Shown one piece after another: positions 35,469 through 42,201 of a stretch of DNA of 42,201 bases. Numbering within the stretch: position 1 is the stretch's first letter; every line of letters starts with the position of its first letter. Under the pieces are notes generated by a model. The model searched no databases. It worked only from the letters and a program-made list of their open reading frames with translations, and was not told the origin of the DNA. The stretch covers positions 1 to 42,201 of the forward strand of contig JAICGN010000029.1 of NCBI GenBank assembly GCA_025923075.1, in the 5' to 3' direction. The stretch is from Chitinophagaceae bacterium (GTDB lineage: Bacteria > Bacteroidota > Bacteroidia > Chitinophagales > Chitinophagaceae). A program made the translations under genes and the position numbers.

Positions 35469-35781
35469 TAGGTTTTGTTATGAAACCGCCGCAGCGCAAA
35501 CGTTATAATTAGCTTTTTCGACTTTAGTAAGTATTCATGCAAATGAATCTGTAAATTCGCAGCTATCGTCTGTTGAGGGTATCAAAAGGAGCGACTACCG
35601 GGATGAATGGAGAGAATTAATCAGTTATACCTTCCCTATTTACAATCCCGCCACACTCCATTTAAATCCACAGAAGCTGTCGTTTTGTGCAAAAAATCAG
35701 CTCATAGCAACGGTGTCGTTGTTATAATTTCTGTATCTTAATCAGATAACTATCTTAAAAGGCGATTAAAAGATTTGAGTA

Positions 35782-38034
35782 ATGGCTACAGCAGCAGCAA
35801 AAAAAACGATCAAGCCGACAAACGGCAAGTCAGTCATTAAAAAGAAATTTGACCTCCATTCGGCTTTACAGGAACATTTTGGGCACAGTTCTTTCAAAGG
35901 CAATCAGGAAAAAATTATTGAGTCCCTGCTTGCCGGTCATGATACGTTTGTTATTAAGCCCACAGGTGGCGGCAAAAGTTTGTGTTATCAATTACCTGCC
36001 CTGGTAAGCGAAGGAGTTGCGATTATTGTTTCTCCACTTATTGCATTAATGAAGAACCAGGTAGATCTTGTTCGCAGTTACAGCAGCAAAGATGATGTAG
36101 CGCATTTTTTAAACTCTACGCTTACAAAAAAAGAAATAAAAGAGGTACATGATGACTTGACTACTGGAAAAACGAAAATGTTATTCGTGGCTCCGGAAAC
36201 ATTGACGAAACAAGAGAATCTTGAATTTTTCAGCGACCTGAAGATTTCATTCTTTGCTGTTGATGAAGCACACTGTATTTCTGAATGGGGACATGACTTC
36301 CGTCCCGAGTACCGCCGCTTGCGGGAAATGATGATTCAAATAAATCCTGATATCCCGGTAATTGCTTTGACCGCAACAGCCACACCAAAAGTTCAAAGCG
36401 ATATAGTTAAAAATCTTGATCTGAGGAATCCGAAGGTTTTTATTTCATCATTTAACCGCCCGAATCTTTATTATGAGATCATACCAAAGATCAATAAAGA
36501 TGATACGCTGAAAAATATGGCCAAGTTCATCGTCCAGAACAAAGGAAAAAGCGGGATCATTTATACCACGAATCGGAAAACAACCGAAGAGCTTGCCGAT
36601 ATGCTGATGGCAAATGGTATTAAGGCTGTTGCATATCACGCAGGGTTTGATAGCAAGTTAAGATCCGAGAGGCAGGATCAATTTATGAATGAGGATGTAC
36701 AGGTGATCGTGGCTACGATTGCATTCGGAATGGGAATTGATAAACCAGATATTCGATTTGTCATTCATTACAATATTCCTAAGAGTATTGAAAACTATTA
36801 CCAGGAAACCGGCCGAGCTGGTCGGGATGGGATGGAAGGGAAATGTATTCTTTATTATTCGCATAAAGATGTGGCCAAGCTTGAACACCTGATGCGTGAT
36901 AAGCCGCTTAGTGAAAGAGAAGTAGGAAACCAGCTGATCAGCGAAACGGTTGCTTTTGCGGAAAGCGGGGTTTGCAGAAGAAAGATATTATTGAGCTATT
37001 TCGGCGAAGAATACGAAACAAATAAATGCGGCAATTGTGATAACTGTAAACATCCAAAAGAAAAGATTGAAGCAAAAGAGGAAGTTGTTTGCGTGTTGAA
37101 GACGATCAAGGCACTCGACGAACGTTTTGCAACCGAGTATGTAGTCAACATTCTTATTGGAAGGCTTACTCCAAATATCACGATGTACCGGCACGAGGGG
37201 CTTGATGTGTTTGCCTGCGGAAATGAAAAAGAACCACATTTCTGGAATTCACTGGTTCGTCAAATGTTGCTCGAAGGATTGCTTCAAAAAGATATTGAGG
37301 AATATGGCGTACTCAAGTTTACAAAAAAGGGTCTTGACTTTCTGAAGAAACCAAAGTCATTCAAGATTGTTCTTAATAATACCTATGATGAAGCAAATGC
37401 AGATGATGATGAAGGCGCTGAATCAACCGAAGGAGCAGCAGCCGATGAGAGATTATTTGAAATGCTGAAAGAACTTCGTCAGAAGGAGGCAAAGAAAAAG
37501 AATTTACCGCCTTTTGTGCTTTTCCTTGAATCCTCATTGCAGGATATGGCTACACTTTATCCCATTACACTGGCGGACCTGGAAAAATGCCAGGGGATAA
37601 GCAAGGGGAAAGCAATGAGGTACGGAAAACCTTTCATCGATCTTATTTCAAGATATGTAGAGGACAACAATATTGTGCGACCGGATGATTTCGTGATGAA
37701 GAGTGTAGTAAATAAAAGCGGTAACAAGGTTTTTATCATTCAAAATATTGATAAAAAGATCCCGCTGGAAACAATTGCAAAGAATAAGGGTATGAAGATG
37801 GATGAGCTGCTGGAAGAAATGGAAACAATTGCGGCTAGCGGCACCAAGCTTAACCTTGACTATGCCCTGTCACAATTGCTTGATGAATACGACCAGGAAG
37901 AGATCATTGAATACTTTAAGAATTGCGAAACATCTTCACTGCAGGTAGCACAGGAAGAACTATCCGAACATAATTTCACATGGGAACAACTCAAAATGAT
38001 GCGCATAAAATTTCTTGGTCAGTATGGAAATTAA
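35782..38034 (+). CDS. recQ: ATP-dependent DNA helicase RecQ
   Basis: A 3'-5' DNA helicase in recombination and repair. 750 residues, longer than the 610 of E. coli because of a C-terminal addition. Walker A PTGGGKSLCYQLP (about 60-72), DEAH box AVDEAHCISEWGHDF (about 158), and motif VI QETGRAGRDG. The RQC zinc cluster uses Cys398, Cys416, Cys419 and Cys422. A winged helix follows. An acidic linker (about 535-555) separates it from HRDC (about 575-630, FLESSLQDMATLYPIT), and a final helical region (about 640-750) resembles the HTH_40-type extension of the Pif1-like helicase in this window. Terminated by a hairpin shared with the next gene. Confidence 0.96.
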   Translation: MATAAAKKTIKPTNGKSVIKKKFDLHSALQEHFGHSSFKGNQEKIIESLLAGHDTFVIKPTGGGKSLCYQLPALVSEGVAIIVSPLIALMKNQVDLVRSYSSKDDVAHFLNSTLTKKEIKEVHDDLTTGKTKMLFVAPETLTKQENLEFFSDLKISFFAVDEAHCISEWGHDFRPEYRRLREMMIQINPDIPVIALTATATPKVQSDIVKNLDLRNPKVFISSFNRPNLYYEIIPKINKDDTLKNMAKFIVQNKGKSGIIYTTNRKTTEELADMLMANGIKAVAYHAGFDSKLRSERQDQFMNEDVQVIVATIAFGMGIDKPDIRFVIHYNIPKSIENYYQETGRAGRDGMEGKCILYYSHKDVAKLEHLMRDKPLSEREVGNQLISETVAFAESGVCRRKILLSYFGEEYETNKCGNCDNCKHPKEKIEAKEEVVCVLKTIKALDERFATEYVVNILIGRLTPNITMYRHEGLDVFACGNEKEPHFWNSLVRQMLLEGLLQKDIEEYGVLKFTKKGLDFLKKPKSFKIVLNNTYDEANADDDEGAESTEGAAADERLFEMLKELRQKEAKKKNLPPFVLFLESSLQDMATLYPITLADLEKCQGISKGKAMRYGKPFIDLISRYVEDNNIVRPDDFVMKSVVNKSGNKVFIIQNIDKKIPLETIAKNKGMKMDELLEEMETIAASGTKLNLDYALSQLLDEYDQEEIIEYFKNCETSSLQVAQEELSEHNFTWEQLKMMRIKFLGQYGN

Positions 38035-38062
38035 GTGCCTGCACCACCAATTTAATAAAATG

Positions 38063-38088
38063 GCCCCGTTTTACCGGGGCTTGCCTTT
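38063..38088. terminator. Bidirectional terminator between recQ and ompA-like gene 1
   Basis: GCCCCG (38063-38068) and CGGGGC (38075-38080) form a 6-bp GC stem with a 6-base loop, followed by T-rich sequence. The opposite strand also gives an AT-rich tail after the stem. It separates two convergent genes. Confidence 0.7.
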
Positions 38089-38979
38089 TTAAGTTTTTTT
38101 CGGTTCCAGCAACTGGAAAAATTGATCTAACTGTGGTAAAATAACAATTCTTGTTCTACGATTAATTGATCGGTTCTCTGCTGAAGTATTTTCAGCTACG
38201 GGATTGTATTCACCACGGCCGGAAGCTGCCATTTTTTTCGGATCAAGACCATAGTCTTTTTGCAGGATCCGGACGACTGATGTTGCTCTCTTTACACTCA
38301 GATCCCAGTTGTCAAGCAACACGCCACTGCGATATGCGACATTATCCGTATGGCCTTCTACCATAAATTCTATATCGGGTTGATTCTTCAATACCGCCGC
38401 GACTTTGCCAAGTACCGTTTTTGCCTGTGACGTTAACTCATACTTTCCACTTTTGAAAAGAAGCTTATCCGAAATATCAATATACACTACTCCTTTATCT
38501 ACTTTAATATTGATATCCTGGTCCTCCATATTACCAACTGCGCCTTTGAGATTCATCACCAATGCAAGATTAAGTGAATCCTTACGTGCCATTGCAGCCT
38601 GCAGGTCCTGGATATATGCATCTTTAGCGCCAATATTGTCCAATGATTTTTTAATGTTTTCTGCCTGGGAGGAAGAAATAACAGAAAGGTCCTGTAGTTG
38701 TTTTAGCACAGTTGTGTTATTCGCTTTTAAAAAATCGATCTGTTTATTCAGATCTGCTATGCGGTCATTAAGACCTGCCTTATCATTTTCCAGCGATGTT
38801 TTTTGACGGGCGAGCTCCGCCTTTTCATCGTTGCAAGTATTGAGGGTGGTTTGCAGTTCTGTGTGTTTGACTTGCAACGCGGAATAGTCAGCTTGCGATT
38901 TCTTAAATTTCTTACTGCTTACACAGGAGAAAAAGAAAAGAGAGGAAAGCAATATCATTGCGGCTAATCTGTATTTCAT
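38089..38979 (-). CDS. OmpA family lipoprotein with coiled coil, copy 1
   Basis: A 296-residue outer-membrane lipoprotein that binds peptidoglycan. Start at ATG 38979 gives a signal peptide with Cys19 in FFSC, a weak lipobox; the open frame to 39027 adds an unlikely extension. A long coiled coil (about 28-125) has heptads rich in Lys, Leu, Asp and Asn. The OmpA domain (about 165-290) carries VEGHTDNVAYRSG, RATSVVRIL, GRGEYNP and the NRRTRIVIL arginine motif, so the peptidoglycan-binding Asp and Arg are present. Paralogue of the next gene, with the same length and the same ending (QFFQLLEPKKT). Confidence 0.9.
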   Translation of the reverse strand: MKYRLAAMILLSSLFFFSCVSSKKFKKSQADYSALQVKHTELQTTLNTCNDEKAELARQKTSLENDKAGLNDRIADLNKQIDFLKANNTTVLKQLQDLSVISSSQAENIKKSLDNIGAKDAYIQDLQAAMARKDSLNLALVMNLKGAVGNMEDQDINIKVDKGVVYIDISDKLLFKSGKYELTSQAKTVLGKVAAVLKNQPDIEFMVEGHTDNVAYRSGVLLDNWDLSVKRATSVVRILQKDYGLDPKKMAASGRGEYNPVAENTSAENRSINRRTRIVILPQLDQFFQLLEPKKT

Positions 38980-39015
38980 GGTAAATGGTTTTGGATGAAG
39001 AAAAAGTGATTGTCT

Positions 39016-39023
39016 CAAAAGTA
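39016..39023 (-). promoter_or_regulatory. ompA-like gene 1 -7 promoter box
   Basis: TACTTTTG on the minus strand, exact TAnnTTTG, leaving a 5' leader of about 30 bases before 38979. It separates this gene from ompA-like gene 2, whose terminator lies just upstream. Confidence 0.4.
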
Positions 39024-39104
39024 TCAAATTACTTTACATCAAGTGTCAAACGTTGAAAATTGAGTGAGGGAATTTTTTTTGTCCCGGTCTATTCTATGAT
39101 TTTA

Positions 39105-39129
39105 AAATAAAACCCCGCAGTAGCGGGGC
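39105..39129 (-). terminator. ompA-like gene 2 terminator
   Basis: Minus-strand stem GCGGGG/CCCCGC arms (39113-39118 and 39123-39128) with a 4-base loop, followed by TTTTATTTT. It ends eight bases downstream of the stop codon at 39137, so the two OmpA genes are separate transcripts. Confidence 0.85.
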
Positions 39130-39136
39130 ATTGTTT

Positions 39137-40027
39137 TTAAGTTTTCTTCGGTTCCAGTAGCTGAAAGAATTGATCAAGCTGTGGCAGGATCACTATCCTG
39201 GTTCTCCTATTGATTGCACGGTTAGCGCTTGTGCTGTTATCCATAACCGGATTATATTCACCCCGACCTGACGCGGCCATTTTTCTGGGATCAAGACCGT
39301 ACTGATTTTGTAAGATCCTTACAACAGCAGTTGCTCTTTTTACACTCAAGTCCCAGTTATCAAGGAGTATACCACTGCGGTAAGGAACATTATCGGTGTG
39401 TCCTTCAACCATAAATTCAATATCGGGTTGGTTTTTCAGTACCATCGCTACCTTACCCAGTACTTCTTTTGCCTGTGATGTTACTTCATACTTGCCGGTT
39501 TTGAAAAGCATTTTATCTGAAATGTCGATGTAAACGACGCCTTTATCAACTTTAATATTAATGTCATCATCGTTCATATCCCCAATTGCACCTTTCAAAT
39601 TCATAACCAGTGCCATATTCAACGAATCCTTTCGGGCCATTGCTGTTTGCAGATCAATTATATAAGCATCCTTCGCCCCGATATTATCCAATGATTTCTT
39701 TATGCTTTCAGCTTGCGAAGAAGAAATTACGGAAAGATTCTGCAATTGTGTTAGCACCGTGGTATTATTCTCTTTGAGAAACTCCATTTGCTTGTTCAGG
39801 TCAGCGATACGGCCATTAAGACTTGCTTTTTCAGCTTCCAGATCAGATTTGTCTTTTGACAATTTTGCCTTATCATTATTGCAGTTACTCAGGTCCCCTT
39901 CAAGTTGAGAATGTTTAACTTGCAAATTCGCGTAGTCCGCTTGTGATTGCTTGTACTTTTTACTGCTCACACACGAAAAAAGAAAAACGGTAAAAAATAA
40001 TGAAGCGGTTATCAATTTGGGCTTCAT
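39137..40027 (-). CDS. OmpA family lipoprotein with coiled coil, copy 2
   Basis: A 296-residue paralogue of copy 1, aligning without length change. Signal peptide with Cys19 in LFSC. Coiled coil around residues 28-125; OmpA domain with VEGHTDNVPYRSG, RATAVVRIL, GRGEYNP, NRRTRIVIL and the identical ending QFFQLLEPKKT. Differences concentrate in the coiled coil and a few surface positions; synonymous sites differ too. ATG 40027 is used; the long open frame to 40243 would cross the divergent gene. The leader to the nearest -7 box (TATTTTTG at 40102-40109 on the minus strand) is about 75 bases. Confidence 0.9.
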   Translation of the reverse strand: MKPKLITASLFFTVFLFSCVSSKKYKQSQADYANLQVKHSQLEGDLSNCNNDKAKLSKDKSDLEAEKASLNGRIADLNKQMEFLKENNTTVLTQLQNLSVISSSQAESIKKSLDNIGAKDAYIIDLQTAMARKDSLNMALVMNLKGAIGDMNDDDINIKVDKGVVYIDISDKMLFKTGKYEVTSQAKEVLGKVAMVLKNQPDIEFMVEGHTDNVPYRSGILLDNWDLSVKRATAVVRILQNQYGLDPRKMAASGRGEYNPVMDNSTSANRAINRRTRIVILPQLDQFFQLLEPKKT

Positions 40028-40122
40028 AAACCTTGTTTTTTGATGAAAAAATAAGTTCCCCGAAAGGTTGTCCAAACCGGGTGCCAACATTGAGAATTTA
40101 TCAAAAATATTCAGTACAAATA

Positions 40123-40133
40123 GTAACTTAGAA
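40123..40133 (+). promoter_or_regulatory. Shared upstream motif GTAACTTAGAA, copy 1
   Basis: GTAACTTAGAA lies 18 bases before the ATG at 40152. The same 11 bases occur 19 bases before the start of the paralogue at 40954. TAACTTAG resembles the -7 box TAnnTTTG with one mismatch, so a shared promoter element is the simplest reading. Confidence 0.45.
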
Positions 40134-40151
40134 CCAACTGAAATCGAACCG

Positions 40152-40871
40152 ATGAGAAGTTTGCTGACTTGCTGCCTCTTGGTAACGATCTGCTTGCACG
40201 CAGCTTCACAAAGGGTAATAGATGTCAACAAAGAAGATATCAAGTCTGGGGCACTAAGTTATTTAGTTGTCGGTGGCGGTACACCATTTGTAAATGCCAA
40301 GTTTGCAAAACTGGTATCGGGCTCCCCATTTTTTAAGGAAGAACTTATGCCCGGAGTGCTTATTTCAGCTAATGGTACCCAATACCGAAATATCATCATC
40401 CGGCTTAACTTATTGGAATCGCAGGTAAATTTCCTGAATAATCAGGTGGAAATGATTGTAGGAACGCCGCTGAGGGAAGTAATAATCTGGGATACGGTCA
40501 ATAATAAAAGCTATCGCTTTGTTTTTTCTGAGCATATTGAAACAACTGATAAGCCCGAAAAAGATTTTTATGAGTTATTAGAGACCGGAAGAGCACAGCT
40601 ATACAAACAATATAAAAAGATAATGAGAGAAGATAGGCCCTATAATTCTGCAACATACGAACAGACGATTCAAACTAACATACGATATTTTGTTTTGATA
40701 GGAGGCCAATGGAAAAAGGTGGCTAAAATAAAAGATCTTTTAACCGTGCTCGCTGACAAGAAGAGTGAAGTTCAACAACATATCAGCGCTAAACGTATAT
40801 CAGGTGATAGCCAGGAAGATTTTCAAGCTGTGATCAGTTATTATAACAGCCTTTTTATCCAACAACAATAG
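40152..40871 (+). CDS. Secreted protein of unknown function, tandem copy 1
   Basis: A 239-residue secreted protein with a signal peptide (MRSLLTCCLLVTICLHAASQ). The mature region is about half identical by eye to the next gene. Shared blocks are GTPFVNAKFA, GSPFF, MPG, RLNLLE-QVN, REV-WDT, EKDFYELL-GRA-LYKQ-KK, the SAT-EQ segment, the GQW-KV stretch and SGDS-F-A-SYYNSL at the end. No catalytic motif or family that I recognise. ATG 40152 is chosen over the longer open frame from 40068, because it begins the signal peptide and lies 18 bases after the shared motif. Divergent from the OmpA pair, so it may be envelope-related. Confidence 0.8.
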   Translation: MRSLLTCCLLVTICLHAASQRVIDVNKEDIKSGALSYLVVGGGTPFVNAKFAKLVSGSPFFKEELMPGVLISANGTQYRNIIIRLNLLESQVNFLNNQVEMIVGTPLREVIIWDTVNNKSYRFVFSEHIETTDKPEKDFYELLETGRAQLYKQYKKIMREDRPYNSATYEQTIQTNIRYFVLIGGQWKKVAKIKDLLTVLADKKSEVQQHISAKRISGDSQEDFQAVISYYNSLFIQQQ

Positions 40872-40923
40872 GTTTTAATGAAGGTAACGTTATTCGGCCC
40901 TCTCTTAATGTTGATACTTATCC

Positions 40924-40934
40924 GTAACTTAGAA
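40924..40934 (+). promoter_or_regulatory. Shared upstream motif GTAACTTAGAA, copy 2
   Basis: The second copy of the 11-base motif, 19 bases before the ATG at 40954, in the 82-base gap between the paralogues. The constant distance to the start codon suggests that both genes use the same type of promoter or leader. Confidence 0.45.
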
Positions 40935-40953
40935 ATTACTGAAACATAGCTGT

Positions 40954-41676
40954 ATGAAGCGTCTGTTTATTTCTTATGCCTTCTCTGTTATCTGGCTCAA
41001 TTCCATTTCGCAAAAAACGGTTGATGTAGATAAGCAGGTCGCCAGTACTGATAGGGCGGTTAATTATATGTATACGGTAGCCGGAACGCCTTTTGTTAAT
41101 GCAAAATTTGCGAGGGTGGTAGAAGGCTCCCCGTTTTTTAGTGAGCAAATGATGCCTGGGGCCATTATTTTGAGCGAAGGCAGGGAATATAAGAATATAA
41201 AGGTGCGACTTAACCTTTTAGAAGCCCAGGTGAATTATATCGACGATAAGCAAAATGAAATGATCGCTTCATCACCGGTACGGGAAGTCGTGCTTTGGGA
41301 TACGATATTAAAAAACGATCACCGGTTTATTTTTTCAGATTATATCAGGTCGTCACAGAAACTGGAAAAGGATTTTTATGAATTGCTGCAGGCTGGCAGA
41401 GCGGAGCTTTATAAGCAGCATAAAAAAAGTTTATTGGAAAACAAACCTTATGGCTCTGCTACAGTTGAGCAAATAATTAGGACAGACACCCGTTATTATG
41501 TGTTGGTAAATGGCCAATGGACAAAAGTGAAAAAATTAAAAGACCTCACAACGCTTTTTCCTGATAAGAAAGATGAAGTATTCAAATTTATAAGTGATAA
41601 AAAATTATCAGGGGATAGCGAAGCCAATTTTGCAGCCATCGTTTCGTATTATAATAGTCTGGCGATCCAGCAATAA
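40954..41676 (+). CDS. Secreted protein of unknown function, tandem copy 2
   Basis: A 240-residue paralogue of the preceding gene with its own signal peptide (MKRLFISYAFSVIWLNSISQ). It conserves the VAGTPFVNAKFARVV core, GSPFFSEQMMPG, the KVRLNLLEAQVNYID segment, REVVLWDT, EKDFYELLQAGRAELYKQH and the SYYNSLAIQQ ending. Aromatic and charged positions match; the middle is more variable. Function unknown; the pattern suggests a soluble periplasmic or surface protein. It is not cotranslated with copy 1 and has its own upstream motif. Confidence 0.8.
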   Translation: MKRLFISYAFSVIWLNSISQKTVDVDKQVASTDRAVNYMYTVAGTPFVNAKFARVVEGSPFFSEQMMPGAIILSEGREYKNIKVRLNLLEAQVNYIDDKQNEMIASSPVREVVLWDTILKNDHRFIFSDYIRSSQKLEKDFYELLQAGRAELYKQHKKSLLENKPYGSATVEQIIRTDTRYYVLVNGQWTKVKKLKDLTTLFPDKKDEVFKFISDKKLSGDSEANFAAIVSYYNSLAIQQ

Positions 41677-41832
41677 GTTCCTTTGATTTAATTGGCAAGA
41701 CCATTACTCCGCTGATCGCTCCCCGGCCCTCAGTTGAGCAGCAATTGTATTCGCATTCAATCGTCCAATATGTAAAAATCGGACAGGCTTAACTTTTATT
41801 AACCCCATTCATCTTTTCATTTTGCTTCCTGT

Positions 41833-41863
41833 CATTTAACGATACGAAATGGTTCGTTTAATG
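41833..41863. promoter_or_regulatory. Operator-like inverted repeat upstream of the last gene
   Basis: CATTTAACGA (41833-41842) and TCGTTTAATG (41854-41863) form a 10-bp inverted repeat with one mismatch and an 11-base spacer, 25 bases before the start codon at 41889. It could bind a dimeric regulator. The 212-base gap (41677-41888) holds nothing else I can assign. Confidence 0.4.
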
Positions 41864-41888
41864 TCCATTTTTGTTGTAAAGTCTCTCT

Positions 41889-42201
41889 ATGCAAAAATGG
41901 ACGTTACTACTCATAGCATTTTTTATTTCATCTGGGATACTAACAGGTCAAACAACTGAGCGCGGAAGGATCAATGGTAAGATAATAGATGAACAACAAA
42001 AAACGATTGAAGGGGCAACAGCCGAATTATTAAGGGGGAAAGATTCTTCGTTAGTTAAAGTCGCAATTAGTAATAGATCAGGTATAATAGAATTCGAAAA
42101 TATTCAGTTTGGTTCATATTTTATAAGGATAACTCATGTAAATCATGAGAGATCATTTTCTCCAATCATTCATCTTTCAACTATTCAAAGCACAATAACA
42201 A
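41889..42201 (+). CDS. Outer-membrane beta-barrel/receptor-like protein, 5' end
   Basis: The first 104 codons of a gene cut by the window edge. A signal peptide (ending near LTGQ, residue 21) is followed by a carboxypeptidase-regulatory-like domain: GRINGKIIDEQQKTIEGATAE then LLRGKDSSLVK and FENIQFGSYFIRI. This layout opens Bacteroidota outer-membrane beta-barrel proteins and TonB-dependent receptor-like proteins. Without the rest, the barrel type and ligand cannot be told. Confidence 0.75.
   Translation, partial: MQKWTLLLIAFFISSGILTGQTTERGRINGKIIDEQQKTIEGATAELLRGKDSSLVKVAISNRSGIIEFENIQFGSYFIRITHVNHERSFSPIIHLSTIQSTIT

Noticed and set aside
40028-40243. Long N-terminal extension of OmpA copy 2
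   Set aside because: It would cross the divergent promoter region and the next gene's start; the signal peptide begins at 40027.
1-42201. Search for CRISPR arrays, insertion sequences, prophage genes and DnaA box clusters
   Set aside because: I saw no regularly spaced direct repeats, transposase or integrase motifs, and no TTATCCACA-type boxes in clusters.

Overview
The window looks like a chromosomal segment of a Bacteroidota bacterium, most likely from the Chitinophagaceae or a close relative (inference). The grounds are a Rho with a large charged N-terminal insert, an IPExxxVDY-family protein, a RecQ and a Pif1-like helicase that both end in HRDC plus helix-turn-helix regions, lipoproteins with short lipoboxes, few Shine-Dalgarno sites, and repeated -7 boxes of the Bacteroidota form TAnnTTTG. 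There is no phage, insertion sequence, CRISPR array or rRNA. Almost everything is housekeeping or envelope biology, packed tightly and often with convergent genes that overlap by a few bases.

Layout. 1-6.2 kb: a divergent promoter/operator region, a DUF3089 lipoprotein hydrolase, two tandem GT39-like membrane glycosyltransferases, a lone exbD whose 5' end looks frameshifted, and a two-domain universal stress protein. 6.2-10.3 kb: a lipoprotein, asnS, and rho behind a long leader. 10.4-15.8 kb: a selenium block (mnmH/selU, a secreted repeat protein, selD, a DinB-like protein) facing a CtlX-type amidinotransferase-fold hydrolase. 15.9-20.7 kb: a nucleotide cyclase/TPR fusion, a pterin dehydratase, an IPExxxVDY protein and an M28 peptidase with a PDZ domain. 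20.9-27.4 kb: feoB, a serine hydrolase, an M20 amidohydrolase, chrA, nadD and feoA. 27.5-32.5 kb: ybeY, a parS-like site, mnmG, a Pif1-like helicase and tRNA-Phe. 32.6-38.0 kb: a DnaQ-fold exonuclease, manC, kdsD and recQ. 38.1-42.2 kb: two tandem OmpA lipoproteins, two tandem secreted proteins of unknown function, and the start of an outer-membrane beta-barrel/receptor-like gene cut by the window end.

How the genes connect. MnmG and MnmH act on the same wobble uridine (U34) of tRNA, and SelD makes the selenophosphate that MnmH uses. No selA or selB is visible, so selenium use here is best explained by tRNA selenouridine. FeoB and FeoA form one iron uptake system split over 4 kb and two strands. 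KdsD and ManC make sugar precursors for surface polysaccharide. The OmpA pair and the lipoproteins are envelope components.

The observations most worth a second look are: a 15/16 match to the bacterial parS consensus immediately after ybeY and upstream of mnmG, inside a locally GC-richer block; the exbD frameshift; the mnmH-repeat protein-selD arrangement; the cyclase domain lacking the canonical substrate-specifying residues; and the tandem unknown secreted pair that shares an upstream motif. I found no cluster I would confidently call a new defence or biosynthetic system.
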